The notes below the pieces were generated by a model. The model was not told the origin of the DNA. It searched no databases and saw only the letters and a program-made list of their open reading frames with translations. A stretch of 64,000 bases of DNA from JBLHZY01 sp047631555 (GTDB lineage: Bacteria; Pseudomonadota; Alphaproteobacteria; Rhodobacterales; Rhodobacteraceae): assembly GCA_047631555.1 (NCBI GenBank), contig JBLHZY010000003.1, positions 200,153-264,152 of the forward strand, written 5' to 3'. Position 1 is the stretch's first letter. Each line of letters opens with the position of its first letter. Position numbers and translations under genes: made by a program. This document shows positions 25,133-34,232 of this stretch, one piece after another.

Positions 25133-27100
25133 ATGACCGATGTGAAAAAAGATCGCCCTTGGCTGTTTCGCACCTATGCAGGGCACTCGACCGCCTCGGC
25201 CTCTAACGCGCTTTATCGCGGCAATCTTGCCAAAGGGCAGACGGGCCTTTCGGTCGCTTTCGATCTGCCGACCCAAACCGGCTATGACAGCGATCATGAG
25301 CTGGCGCGCGGGGAAGTTGGCAAAGTTGGCGTTCCGGTTTCGCATCTTGGCGATATGCGTGCGCTGTTCAAAGATATCCCGCTTGAGAAAATGAACACGT
25401 CAATGACGATCAACGCCACGGCCCCTTGGTTGCTCGCGCTTTATATCGCGGCCGCCGAAGAGCAAGGGGCGGATATTTCGGCTCTGCAAGGCACGGTTCA
25501 AAACGACATCATCAAGGAATACCTCTCGCGCGGCACCTATATTTGCCCGCCCAAGCCAAGCCTGCGGATGATTACGGATGTTGCCGCCTATACGCGCGAA
25601 CATCTGCCCAAATGGAACCCGATGAATGTCTGTTCCTATCACCTGCAAGAGGCCGGCGCGACGCCCGAGCAAGAGCTCGCCTATGCGCTGGCGACTGCCA
25701 CTGCTGTGCTTGATGATCTCAAAGGCAAAGTTGCCGAAAAGGACTTCCCCGAAATGGTCGGGCGGATTTCCTTCTTTGTGAATGCAGGCATCCGCTTTGT
25801 AACTGAGCTGTGCAAAATGCGTGCCTTTGTTGAGCTGTGGGATGAGATCACGCTTGAGCGCTATGGCGTGCAGGATCCAAAATTCCGCCGCTTTCGTTAT
25901 GGTGTTCAGGTCAATTCGCTTGGCCTGACCGAACAACAGCCAGAGAATAACGTCTACCGTATCCTCATTGAAATGCTCGCTGTGACGCTCAGCAAAAACG
26001 CCCGTGCGCGCGCCGTTCAATTGCCCGCTTGGAACGAGGCACTCGGCTTGCCGCGCCCATTTGATCAGCAATGGTCGCTGCGGATGCAACAGATCCTCGC
26101 GTATGAGACGGACCTTCTGGAATATGACGATCTCTTCGATGGCAACCCGGCGATTGATCGCAAAGTGAATGCGCTTAAAGCGGGCGCGCGAGCTGAGCTG
26201 GATACGCTTGACGGCATGGGCGGCGCGATCTCGGCGATTGAGTATATGAAATCGCGCCTGGTCGAGGCCAATGCAGAACGCATCACCAAGATTGAGGGCG
26301 GCGAAACTACAGTCGTCGGGGTGAACCGCTGGGTCGAGGCAGAACCCTCCCCGCTCACAACTGGGGACGGCTCAATCATGGAGTCCGATCCAGAGGCCGA
26401 AGCCGATCAAATCGCCCGCCTTGAGGCTTGGCGCGCAAGCCGCGATGAGGCTGCCGTTCAGGCCGCACTTGGGCGCCTTCGCGATGCGGCGCAATCAGGA
26501 ACCAATGTTATGCATGCCTCGATTGAGGCGGCTAAAGCGGGCGCCACGACGGGCGAATGGGGCGATGTTGTGCGCGCGGCTTTCGGGCTTTATCGCGGCC
26601 CAACTGGCGTTGCCGCCTCCCCATCCAACCGCACCGAAGGCTTGGACGAAATTCGCGATGCCGTTGCTGCGGCCTCGTCCAAACTGGGGCGCAAACTCAA
26701 ATTCCTCGTAGGAAAACCAGGTCTTGATGGCCACTCAAACGGGGCCGAGCAAATCGCCGCCCGCGCGCGCGATTGCGGCATGGATATCTCTTATGAAGGC
26801 ATCCGCCTCACTCCCGCTGAAATCGTCGCAGCTGCCCTTGCCGATGAAGCGCATGTTGTTGGTCTTTCGATCCTTTCGGGCTCGCACGTCCCGCTTATTG
26901 AGGAACTGATGGAGCGGATGAAAGAGGCAGGCCTTAGCCAAATTCCAGTGGTCGTAGGCGGCATCATCCCCGAAGCCGACGCAGAGCGGTTGCGCGCCAT
27001 GGGCGTTGCGCGCGTCTATACGCCCAAGGATTTTGAACTCAACCGGATCATGTTTGATATCGTTGCGCTGGTTGATCCAAAGGCTGAAGCGGCCGAATAA
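25133..27100 (+). CDS. ecm: Ethylmalonyl-CoA mutase (MeaA-like, B12-dependent)
   Basis: 655 residues. The mutase TIM-barrel domain starts RPWLFRTYAGHSTASASNALYR and has GLSVAFDLPTQTGYDSDH (key FDLPTQTGYDSD). The C-terminal cobalamin domain has DGHSNGAEQIAARARDCGMDISYEGI, which fits DxHxxG (about residue 531), and LSILSGSH. Methylmalonyl-CoA mutases have a DRG in that motif, so the SNG form and the context next to ccr point to the (2R)-ethylmalonyl-CoA specific enzyme, giving methylsuccinyl-CoA. It is divergent from the acyltransferase gene. The 21-nt 3' element follows 35 bases after its stop. Confidence 0.95.
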   Translation: MTDVKKDRPWLFRTYAGHSTASASNALYRGNLAKGQTGLSVAFDLPTQTGYDSDHELARGEVGKVGVPVSHLGDMRALFKDIPLEKMNTSMTINATAPWLLALYIAAAEEQGADISALQGTVQNDIIKEYLSRGTYICPPKPSLRMITDVAAYTREHLPKWNPMNVCSYHLQEAGATPEQELAYALATATAVLDDLKGKVAEKDFPEMVGRISFFVNAGIRFVTELCKMRAFVELWDEITLERYGVQDPKFRRFRYGVQVNSLGLTEQQPENNVYRILIEMLAVTLSKNARARAVQLPAWNEALGLPRPFDQQWSLRMQQILAYETDLLEYDDLFDGNPAIDRKVNALKAGARAELDTLDGMGGAISAIEYMKSRLVEANAERITKIEGGETTVVGVNRWVEAEPSPLTTGDGSIMESDPEAEADQIARLEAWRASRDEAAVQAALGRLRDAAQSGTNVMHASIEAAKAGATTGEWGDVVRAAFGLYRGPTGVAASPSNRTEGLDEIRDAVAAASSKLGRKLKFLVGKPGLDGHSNGAEQIAARARDCGMDISYEGIRLTPAEIVAAALADEAHVVGLSILSGSHVPLIEELMERMKEAGLSQIPVVVGGIIPEADAERLRAMGVARVYTPKDFELNRIMFDIVALVDPKAEAAE

Positions 27101-27135
27101 ACCACGTCCAAATGCGAGCGATCTTGGGCCTCGAT

Positions 27136-27156
27136 TTTTTCTTGGCCTAAATACTC
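27136..27156 (+). repeat. 21-nt 3'-end element, copy B (after ecm)
   Basis: TTTTTCTTGG-C-CT-AAATACTC, followed directly by CCGCCGGAGGC. It starts 35 nt after the ecm stop and is on the same strand as ecm. It is identical to copies A and C except at two positions. Confidence 0.75.
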
Positions 27157-27209
27157 CCGCCGGAGGCTCCCTGCCCTTTGAGCCCACACCAAAGCGCTGA
27201 AATTGCCGC

Positions 27210-28028
27210 TCAGCGCGCCGCGCGCACCCGATCGGCCAAAAGTGTCTCCACTTCGGTGCAGGGCGCATCATAGCGTTCAAAATACGCCATGTCGCGAAAG
27301 CGATTCTGCGAAGGCGTCGTTGGAGACCCCCGCTCCATTTTCACCTTGCGAAAGTATTCTTCAGACTGAATTGGATAGTGGTTCAGCTGAAAGCGGCGAT
27401 TGTCTGAAATCGTGCGCGCGCTTTCGCCGCCAAATACTTTGTGAATTCCAAACATCCGCGCATGAGGTGCCGCCGAACATCGTGCAATCCATTTGGTCTC
27501 ATTATGCCCAAAAAGCTCCGCGCTGCGGTGTGCAAAATTCTCGCGGATGCCGTTTGGGTGAACCACCAGCCCGGAAGAGCCAAACATCGTCCAGTTGGCG
27601 TAGATCACATCGAAATTATCGTATTCATCCAATGCATCTGGTAGCCTCGCGCCATCCTTGCAGAACCAAAATTCATCCAAATCCGCAACCATCAGCCATT
27701 CCACTTGTGACCAAATATCAAAGTGCTTGCAGATATATCTGTAGTGCCGCACCTGCTTGTACCGCTTTGGCCGGATCACCAAACGCACAAAGCCCTTATC
27801 GATCCAAGGCTGCGCACGGGCCACGGAATCGTCGGTCGAGCCATTGTCGATCAGATAGATTTGGTCAACGCCAAGCCATTCATAATGCGAGAGCCATTCT
27901 TCAATGTTCATACCCTCATTTTTCATGATCGCGACCAGGCCCAGCTTATACGGCACTGGCTTCTTGCGTAGACCCATGCGCAATTTTCCGTAGCTATACA
28001 GCAATTGATGCCTGATTTTCTTATACAA
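27210..28028 (-). CDS. Glycosyltransferase family 2-like protein
   Basis: 272 residues. KLGLVAIMKNEGMNIEEWLSHYEWLGVDQIYLIDNGSTDDS is the GT2-type nucleotide-sugar region (key MKNEG, HYEWLGVD, IDNGSTDDS), and WLMVADLDEFWF gives the DxD-like metal site. The later part (NHYPIQSEEYFRKVKMERG) is typical of the Glyco_tranf_2_4 family of putative surface polysaccharide enzymes. AAGAGG lies about 7 bases before the TTG at 28028, which is why this start is taken over ATG 27977. It is followed on the opposite strand by ecm and has no partner genes. Confidence 0.82.
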   Translation of the reverse strand: MYKKIRHQLLYSYGKLRMGLRKKPVPYKLGLVAIMKNEGMNIEEWLSHYEWLGVDQIYLIDNGSTDDSVARAQPWIDKGFVRLVIRPKRYKQVRHYRYICKHFDIWSQVEWLMVADLDEFWFCKDGARLPDALDEYDNFDVIYANWTMFGSSGLVVHPNGIRENFAHRSAELFGHNETKWIARCSAAPHARMFGIHKVFGGESARTISDNRRFQLNHYPIQSEEYFRKVKMERGSPTTPSQNRFRDMAYFERYDAPCTEVETLLADRVRAAR

Positions 28029-28164
28029 TTTCGGCCTCTTAGCGCTTGAAATTCGTCCCCAAAGAAGGGGTCACCCTTGCACAATGCCTGCAAGGCGCAA
28101 TTCCCCCTTACGCCGCCCTGAATGTTGCGATTAAATGGCCCCAACGCATGCAAAGGAGAAGCCG

Positions 28165-28872
28165 ATGCCAACCCCGCATATTTCCGCCCAAAAAGGCGAT
28201 ATCGCCGAAACCGTCCTTTTGCCCGGCGATCCGTATCGCGCCAAATGGGCCGCTGAGACGTTTCTCGAAGCGCCTAAACTGATCAACGAAGTGCGGGGCA
28301 TGCTTGGCTATACCGGCACGTATAAAGGCAATCCGGTAACGATCCATGGCTCGGGCATGGGGATGCCGTCGCTCTCGATTTACGCCAATGAATTGATCAC
28401 AGAATACGGCGCCAAAACGCTGATCCGCATTGGCTCTTGTGGCGCGATGCAAGAGGCTGTGAAGGTCCGCGATGTGATTATCGCCATGACAGCGAGCTCC
28501 CTTTCAACCCCGTCTCGCGGCATTTTCAAAGAGCTCAACTTCGCACCCTGCGCTGATTTCGGCCTTTTGCGCGCAGCGGTTGCCGCGGCGGAAAAGGGCG
28601 ATGCCAATATCCACGTTGGCGGCATCTATTCGTCAGATGTGTTCTATGACGAGCGCCCCGATCTGACCGAGCAGATGATGCGCCACGGCATCCTTGGCGT
28701 CGAGATGGAAGCGGCTGAGCTCTACAATCTTGCCGCCCGTCACAACTGCCGCGCGCTCGCCGTTTTGACCGTCTCTGATCATCTGATCACCCATGAGACT
28801 TTGCCCTCAGATCAGCGCGAGCGTTCTTTTGGCGATATGGTCGAGATCGCGCTTGAAGCGGCTTTTGCATAA
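28165..28872 (+). CDS. deoD: Purine-nucleoside phosphorylase, DeoD type
   Basis: 235 residues of the hexameric PNP family. It has VLLPGDPYRAKWAAE at the phosphate site, IRIGSCGAMQ, the nucleoside-binding LGVEMEAAELYNLAA (Met-Glu-Ala) and VLTVSDHLITHE with the catalytic Asp. It splits purine nucleosides to base and ribose-1-phosphate for salvage. ATG 28165 is set by AAGGAG at 28152, although a longer frame opens upstream. It is followed after 22 bp by the aldo/keto reductase gene, so the two may be co-transcribed. It could use nucleosides brought in by the BMP transporter at 12-16.7 kb. Confidence 0.96.
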   Translation: MPTPHISAQKGDIAETVLLPGDPYRAKWAAETFLEAPKLINEVRGMLGYTGTYKGNPVTIHGSGMGMPSLSIYANELITEYGAKTLIRIGSCGAMQEAVKVRDVIIAMTASSLSTPSRGIFKELNFAPCADFGLLRAAVAAAEKGDANIHVGGIYSSDVFYDERPDLTEQMMRHGILGVEMEAAELYNLAARHNCRALAVLTVSDHLITHETLPSDQRERSFGDMVEIALEAAFA

Positions 28873-28894
28873 TACCCAGTCGAGGAGACACCAC

Positions 28895-29884
28895 ATGACA
28901 ATTCCCAAACGACAGCTTGGCGCTGGCGGGCCAATGGTCTCTGCGATCGGCTTTGGCTGTATGAGCTTTGCCGGATTTTTCGGCCCGACGAATGAAGAGG
29001 AAAGCTTGGAATGCCTCGCCGCGGTTGAGGCGGCAGGGCTCGATTTCTGGGATACGTCAAACATCTATGGGATGGGCCTCTCTGAGACGGTGATCGGGAA
29101 ATATCTCGCCCAAAGCGGTGCGGATATCACGCTGGCAACCAAAGGCGGCATCGTCGTGCAACCGACGCGCTCTGTGCGCAACGATGAGGATCACCTGCGC
29201 GAGGAGCTGGAAAAATCGCTCAAGCGGCTTGGGCGCGATAAGGTTGAGCTCTATTATATCCACCGCCGCCAACAGGAAATCCCGATTGAAACAGTCGTCG
29301 AGACGCTGGCAAAATTCATTGAGGAAGGGCTGATTGATAGCTATGGGCTTTCTGAAGTTGCGCCTTCAACTCTGCGCCGAGCGCACGCGGTTCACCCCTG
29401 CCGCGCCGTCCAAAATGAGTATTCCCTCTGGACGCGTCAGCCCGAATTGGGCCTGATCCAAACCTGCCAAGAGCTTGGCACAGCCTTTGTGCCCTTCTCG
29501 CCGCTGGCGCGCGGGATGTTCGGAACGATCCCGCCCAACCCAACTGAGATGCGGGATATGGATTGGCGCAAGGTGAGCCCGCGCTTTATGGAGCCAAATT
29601 ACAGCGCCAACCGCGCTTTGATTGATGGTTTTGCAGCATATGCGGCCAAGCGTGGCGTCTCGACACCGGCGCTTGCACTGGCGTGGGTGCTTGATAGCGA
29701 TCCCAATTCAATCCCGATCCCGGCAACCCGCTCTGCGGCGCATTTGGCCGAGTGGGCGGATGCTTGGGACATCACACTTACAGATGAAGATCGCGCCGAG
29801 ATCGCGCGGCTTTTACCGGTTGGGTTTGCCCATGGGGATCGCTACAGCGATTCTCAGATGCAGTCGGTTGAGCGCTACTGCTAG
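28895..29884 (+). CDS. Aldo/keto reductase
   Basis: 329 residues, (beta/alpha)8 fold NADPH oxidoreductase. The catalytic tetrad is visible: Asp53 and Tyr58 in DTSNIYG, Lys in LATKGG (about 85) and His in YYIHRRQ (about 118). The C-terminal SNSIP-like motif reads DPNSIPIPATRS. It most resembles the YajO/Tas-like family acting on varied aldehydes; the substrate is unknown. GAGGAG precedes ATG 28895. It ends at a bidirectional hairpin shared with creD. Confidence 0.9.
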   Translation: MTIPKRQLGAGGPMVSAIGFGCMSFAGFFGPTNEEESLECLAAVEAAGLDFWDTSNIYGMGLSETVIGKYLAQSGADITLATKGGIVVQPTRSVRNDEDHLREELEKSLKRLGRDKVELYYIHRRQQEIPIETVVETLAKFIEEGLIDSYGLSEVAPSTLRRAHAVHPCRAVQNEYSLWTRQPELGLIQTCQELGTAFVPFSPLARGMFGTIPPNPTEMRDMDWRKVSPRFMEPNYSANRALIDGFAAYAAKRGVSTPALALAWVLDSDPNSIPIPATRSAAHLAEWADAWDITLTDEDRAEIARLLPVGFAHGDRYSDSQMQSVERYC

Positions 29885-29908
29885 GGCTGCGCTTCTACAA
29901 AACACAAC

Positions 29909-29941
29909 AAAAGGGCGGGTCCGAAATGGCCCGCCCTTTTC
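29909..29941. terminator. Bidirectional terminator between the aldo/keto reductase gene and creD
   Basis: AAAAGGGCGGG (29909-29919) pairs with CCCGCCCTTTT (29930-29940) around a short loop. The T run on either strand serves both convergent genes. Confidence 0.85.
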
Positions 29942-29962
29942 ATTACTTGATACATGCCGCGC

Positions 29963-31451
29963 CTATTTGGGCGCGGCTGTTTTGGGCTTTCGCCGCGTGG
30001 TGGGTTTGGGCTTTGGAGTTGCATCCGAGGAGGCGCTTGCTGAAGCTTGCGGTTCAGCAGGCGGTGCCGGGCGCGGGATCGGTCGAAACAGCCCGCCGCC
30101 ATCAGGCGCATACCACTCCTCATTGCGGGTTGCGAACATCGTAACCGCAAGGGCGAAGAACGCGAGTGTTGAGCCTGCCAAAAGCGCATAATCTGCGCTG
30201 CGCAGGATCAGATAGAGCACCGCATAAAGCACCACCAACATCATCCCAAGAACAAGCGCGCGCTTGCCCAGTTTGAGCGCAGCAAAGCCAAACAGCGTTA
30301 GAAGCGCAATCGTCGCTCCTGCCGAAATCGCATAGGCGATACCAAAGCCGAACTGCTCAGCGTAAGCGACCATCAGCAGCACAAAGATCGTCTGGGCAAG
30401 CCCGACGAGAATGTATTGCACCGGATGGGCGGGCTTTTCTTGGCGCCCTTCAATCAACACGATCGTCAAAAACGTTAGCGCGATGAACAGGATGCCATAG
30501 CGCCCGGCGCGATAGGCTTTTTGATAGAAATCATTGGGCTGATAAAAATCGAGCCCGAAGGCCACGCGCGACACCCCGTTTGAATTATTCTTACGTGAGA
30601 TCTGCGGCAAGTTTCGTGCCAGATGGGGAATTGTCCAAACCGCCTCAAAGCCCTTTTCCGAAACGTCAGAGTGATCCGGCAAAAACGCGCCGCTAAAGCT
30701 TGGATGCGCCCAATCAGAGCGGATCACAACGGAAGTATCGCGCCCAACAGGGGCAATCGAGAGGTTTGATGCACCGTTGAAACCAAGCTCGAGCGTATAG
30801 GCCCCACGTTTGCGCGGATCACCTATTTGAGCCACGATACCATTGTTATCGCGATTATATGTCGTGGGCTCTAGCGGCAGAGTTACCGCGCCTTCAGTCA
30901 GGTTTGCGACGCCGCGCAGCGCTTTGTTAGAGGTCAAAAACAGCTCAATACGTGCGTCATCCCATTGGATATCCTCTTCGCTATCGGCTTCAGCCTCAAT
31001 CTGATCTGCTGGGAAATCAAAGCGCATTTTCATATCGCCCTGATAGACCGGCACTTGGAAAATACCGCGATGGCGAATTTGCGTCTTTGTATCGATCTCA
31101 ACGTCAAATCCGCTTGGATAAACATAGATCGGCGCGCGATCGATGGTAACCATCTCCGTGATCAGCTTATAGCGATCCTCGCCAGTTTTCTCATCCTTCA
31201 AGGGCAGCTGCGTCTCTGGATCAAGCACCGGATCTCTGCGGGTTTGGGGCACCGTTGCCTTCACCGGCACAACAAGGCGCGGGCCGGTAAATGTCTGCGG
31301 GCCGCCCCACTCATCCCCGACAGAACTGATCGCGCTGCGCGAATAACTGCGCCGCTGATCGACGACTTCGCTGACGAAAAAATAGCGGAACAAACATCAA
31401 AAGGACCAAAAGCCCAACGACAAGAAACCGAAAACCTGCTGATTTGGGCAT
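29963..31451 (-). pseudogene. creD: CreD inner-membrane protein gene with a +1 frameshift near the 5' end
   Basis: CreD-family gene of about 495 codons. The N-terminal signal-anchor MPKSAGFRFLVVGLLVLLMF starts at ATG 31451 behind GGAGAGG. After VPLFF the frame shifts at a run of six T in the gene (A6 at 31377-31382 on the + strand), and the rest, beginning VSEVVDQRRSYSR, lies in another frame to 29963. Removing one T restores a normal CreD. The large periplasmic domain is followed by about five C-terminal membrane helices and a Pro/Lys-rich tail. CreD in gammaproteobacteria is tied to the CreBC response and envelope stress. Whether the shift is real, a sequencing slip or slippage-rescued cannot be told. 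Confidence 0.8.
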
Positions 31452-31541
31452 AAACCTCTCCCCTTTTACTGAGGCGAAGTTTCGCGCTTTTTCAGAGACT
31501 TGGCAACGGGGGTATTCCATAGGGGGCGTTTGATATGCAAA

Positions 31542-31564
31542 AGGCCCCGCGATATGCGAGGCCT
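31542..31564 (-). terminator. Terminator hairpin of the 31589-32188 lipoprotein gene
   Basis: AGGCC-C-CGC and GCG-A-GGCCT pair with one mismatch and a GATAT loop. On the minus strand it lies 25 bases after the stop and is followed by TTTTGCATAT. Nearly the same module ends the sdh operon at 32313. Confidence 0.7.
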
Positions 31565-31588
31565 AGGGATCAGACATTGGTAAACGAA

Positions 31589-32188
31589 CTAGTCCGCATC
31601 AACGATGAAACCGCCTGCATAGATCGTGTCAGCGCTATTGCCATGGAATGCGCCAACTGCGCGGTCGGCACCGATCACACCGTCAAGCGCGCCATTCACC
31701 CCTTTATACGTAACATTCCCCGAAAGATTTCCATTCGAAATCGCCCCGTCAACGGACAAGTTTCCTCCTGTGCCGCTCAATGTGTTGCCATCAAAATCGG
31801 CCGTAAGAGAGATACTTCTGGAGTAAAGCGAGGAGTGCCCGTAAATGCGACTTCCTGAAATATCGATGTTTTGAATTTGCGCCAATTCATATCTACCTGA
31901 ATAAACCACAGACCCCGATGCCGGTGCCGCCGCGACGCTTGTTCCCGGAATTATCCCCGACTGGCCGATCAGGCCTGTGCCCGAGCGCGAGCCAACGCGG
32001 TAGCCATAGCCATCTCCGTCGGGTGCTGTATCTCTGCCAGTGAGCTGCGAGCTTAATGCGGTTGAATAGACGCCCACGGAATTGGGTGTAGAAAAGTTCG
32101 AATGGGTGTTGGCATCTTTTATGAGATCGCTGCAGGCCGGAAGCGTTGCAACGGCGGCGAGTGCAATCATGAACTTGTTAAGCGACAT
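31589..32188 (-). CDS. Lipoprotein with a transferrin-binding-protein-B-like C-terminal region
   Basis: 199 residues. Signal peptide with lipobox LPAC (Cys19). The C-terminal half is Gly/Ser/Asn-rich and ends GAFHGNSADTIYAGGFIVDAD. This matches the strand pattern G-F-G..A....GGF of the small beta-barrels seen in TbpB-like solute-binding lipoproteins of Rhodobacterales. AGAGGA precedes ATG 32188. Function unknown; an outer-membrane or surface location is likely. The gene sits between two nearly identical terminators and breaks the spacing between creD and the sdh operon, suggesting it is a small insertion or a duplicated terminator module. Confidence 0.75.
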   Translation of the reverse strand: MSLNKFMIALAAVATLPACSDLIKDANTHSNFSTPNSVGVYSTALSSQLTGRDTAPDGDGYGYRVGSRSGTGLIGQSGIIPGTSVAAAPASGSVVYSGRYELAQIQNIDISGSRIYGHSSLYSRSISLTADFDGNTLSGTGGNLSVDGAISNGNLSGNVTYKGVNGALDGVIGADRAVGAFHGNSADTIYAGGFIVDAD

Positions 32189-32312
32189 TTTGGTCCTCTT
32201 GGGCTTGGTTTCGCAGCTAATGTACGCATCAAACTTGGTTAACATAAGACGCCTTTTGGGCAATCGAGCGGCGGTGAGCGGCTGAACTCTAAAAATGCGG
32301 ACCCAATATGCA

Positions 32313-32339
32313 AAAGGCCTCGCATATCGCGAGGCCTTT
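32313..32339 (-). terminator. Terminator of the sdh operon
   Basis: AAAGGCCTCGC (32313-32323) pairs perfectly with GCGAGGCCTTT (32329-32339) around ATATC. On the minus strand it begins 22 bases after the sdhB stop and continues with TTTTGCATAT. Confidence 0.88.
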
Positions 32340-32360
32340 GATTTTGTACGAAGGCTGCGC

Positions 32361-33140
32361 TTAGACGACGCGATCAACCAACATGTGTTTGATTTCTGCG
32401 ATTGCCTTGGCCGGGTTGAGGCCTTTGGGGCAGGTCTTGGCGCAGTTCATAATTGTGTGGCAGCGGTAGAGCTTGAAGGGGTCTTCCAGCTCGTCCAAAC
32501 GCTCGCCTGTGGCTTCATCACGGCTGTCGATGATCCAGCGGTACGCGTGCAAAAGCGCTGCTGGTCCGAGGTATTTATCGCCATTCCACCAGTAGCTTGG
32601 GCAGCTGGTTGAGCAACAAGCGCACATCACGCATTCATACAGGCCATCAAGCTTTTTGCGATCATCAATCGACTGACGCCATTCTTTGGCCGGGTTGTTT
32701 GTTTTGGTCTCCAACCACGGCATGATGCTCGCATGTTGGGCATAGAAATGCGTCAGATCGGGGATAAGGTCTTTGACCACTGAGAGGTGCGGCAGAGGGT
32801 AGATTTTGATATCGCCCTTCACTTCATCCATCCCGTAGATACAGGCCAATGTGTTGATCCCGCCGATGTTCATCGCGCAAGAACCACAGATGCCTTCGCG
32901 ACAGGAGCGGCGGAAGGTGAGCGTTGGATCGATCTCGTTTTTGATCTTGATCAGCGCGTCCAGGATCATTGGGCCACAAGTATCCAGATCGACGAAATAG
33001 GTATCCACGGATGGATTTTTGCCATCATCCGGGTTCCAGCGGTAAATCTGAAACTTGCGCAGATTGGTCGCGCCCTCAGGCTTTGGCCAAGTCTTACCGG
33101 TGGTAATTTTGGAATTTTTCGGAAGCGTGAATTCAACCAT
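32361..33140 (-). CDS. sdhB: Succinate dehydrogenase iron-sulfur subunit
   Basis: 259 residues carrying the three clusters of complex II. The [2Fe-2S] ligands are in SCREGICGSCAMNIGG and NTLAC. The [4Fe-4S] and [3Fe-4S] ligands are in CVMCACCSTSCP and CHTIMNCAKTCPKGLNP. It passes electrons from FAD in SdhA to ubiquinone at the SdhCD anchor. GGAGCC precedes ATG 33140. Its start overlaps by 8 bp the end of an inserted methyltransferase gene, unlike the usual direct sdhA-sdhB contact. Confidence 0.97.
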   Translation of the reverse strand: MVEFTLPKNSKITTGKTWPKPEGATNLRKFQIYRWNPDDGKNPSVDTYFVDLDTCGPMILDALIKIKNEIDPTLTFRRSCREGICGSCAMNIGGINTLACIYGMDEVKGDIKIYPLPHLSVVKDLIPDLTHFYAQHASIMPWLETKTNNPAKEWRQSIDDRKKLDGLYECVMCACCSTSCPSYWWNGDKYLGPAALLHAYRWIIDSRDEATGERLDELEDPFKLYRCHTIMNCAKTCPKGLNPAKAIAEIKHMLVDRVV

Positions 33141-33921
33141 TTGCAGGCTCCTTCGATGCAGTATTTTGAGGGCGCGTGGCGATAAAGATCGTCTCTCCAC
33201 GCATCAATCCATAGATGTGAACATCCGGCTCCGTGGCCACATATTCACGCAATTCAAAGCCCGCGGCGATAATGCGGTCGCGAATATCGCGGCCAAACAT
33301 GCGCACATGATCGAGCTGGCCGAAGTGCAAAGTGCGCGCAGCTTGGCCATCGATTTCGGAGTTTTCATAGGTCTGCGCCCAGCCTTCAACCACGGGGGTT
33401 GTGAGGTAAGCTTTGCCGCCGGGCTTAAGCACGCGCAACATCTCGCGCAGCGCTTTGGCATCATCCACATGCTCGAGCACATGATTGCAGATCACCGCAT
33501 CATATTGGCTATCGGGAAGATCAATCGCCTCAATGTTCAGAACATGGGTTGGATTGGTGCTGGCGCGGATTTCGGCCGTCTCGTAACGGGCCACAACAGG
33601 TTTGACGAGCTTGCGCAGGTGATGCTCGGCGGCGAAATGCAGAACGGCATCTTGCGGGCCAAAGGGGGCTTCGCGCTCAATCATCAGCGCGTATAAGCGG
33701 TGGCGCTCAAGTGAGCCGCAGCCAGCACAATGGGCATCAATGCGGGGCGGATTGCCAAAGGCGGTAAACTTGCCAAAGTAACCACAGATCGAGCATTGGC
33801 GCGGCTCAACGCCACGGGCCATTTTGCGAAAGCGTTCTATTTCTTTTTTGGCGCGCTCGTTGATCGTGTCTTTGTGATCGCGCGTTTGGTTTTTGGGTTT
33901 GTGCGGGGTCATCATATTCAT
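33133..33921 (-). CDS. Class I SAM-dependent methyltransferase with a zinc-ribbon N-terminus, inside the sdh operon
   Basis: 262 residues. Near the N-terminus CSICGYFG..HCAGCGSLERHR is a four-cysteine zinc-ribbon (about residues 46-71). A Methyltransf_11-like core follows: DAVICNHVLEHVDDAKALREMLRVLKPGG (key HVLEHVDD and VLKPGGKAYL). Such proteins often modify sugars or lipids in surface polysaccharides; the substrate is unknown. ATG 33921 overlaps the stop of the small lipoprotein gene (ATGA), and its stop overlaps sdhB. It is therefore translated as part of the sdh transcript. Whether it acts on complex II is unknown; I suspect it is a hitch-hiking insertion. Confidence 0.85.
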   Translation of the reverse strand: MNMMTPHKPKNQTRDHKDTINERAKKEIERFRKMARGVEPRQCSICGYFGKFTAFGNPPRIDAHCAGCGSLERHRLYALMIEREAPFGPQDAVLHFAAEHHLRKLVKPVVARYETAEIRASTNPTHVLNIEAIDLPDSQYDAVICNHVLEHVDDAKALREMLRVLKPGGKAYLTTPVVEGWAQTYENSEIDGQAARTLHFGQLDHVRMFGRDIRDRIIAAGFELREYVATEPDVHIYGLMRGETIFIATRPQNTASKEPANG

Positions 33922-34232
33922 CCCGCGATCCCGGCTTTGGCGATGCAAAGCGCGGCATCTGGGCGTGAGGCGATGCCGATAACCAGATCAATCGTTTGGG
34001 CATTCATGCCAGTGATCGCATCCCCTGCAAGGCGAGTGATTTCGCCGCTTGAGGCCTCATCAATGATGCAATCGGTGAAGGGTTTAACGTCTAGCCCCGG
34101 GAATTGGCGCGCGGCCACCTCATCCACCACACGCTTGGCCAAGGTCCGGCTGGAATTATCGACGGCCTGATTGACCTCGGTGCATCCAGACAGAGCCAAG
34201 GCGACAAGCGCAATGGAGGCGATTTGGCGCAT
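33918..34232 (-). CDS. Small lipoprotein between sdhA and the methyltransferase gene
   Basis: 104 residues with lipobox LSGC (Cys17) and a mature part starting TEVNQAVDNSSRTLAKRVVDEVAARQFPGLDVKPFTDCIIDEA. It has two further cysteines (CIIDEA and ALCIAKAG) that could form a disulfide. I recall similar short proteins encoded within sdh operons of Rhodobacterales, with no known function. ATG 34232 overlaps the sdhA stop by one base, and the stop overlaps the methyltransferase ATG, so the genes are translationally coupled. Confidence 0.8.
   Translation of the reverse strand: MRQIASIALVALALSGCTEVNQAVDNSSRTLAKRVVDEVAARQFPGLDVKPFTDCIIDEASSGEITRLAGDAITGMNAQTIDLVIGIASRPDAALCIAKAGIAG

Noticed and set aside
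27203..27928. A 241-codon frame on the + strand
   Set aside because: Antisense to the glycosyltransferase gene 27210-28028, which has clear GT motifs.
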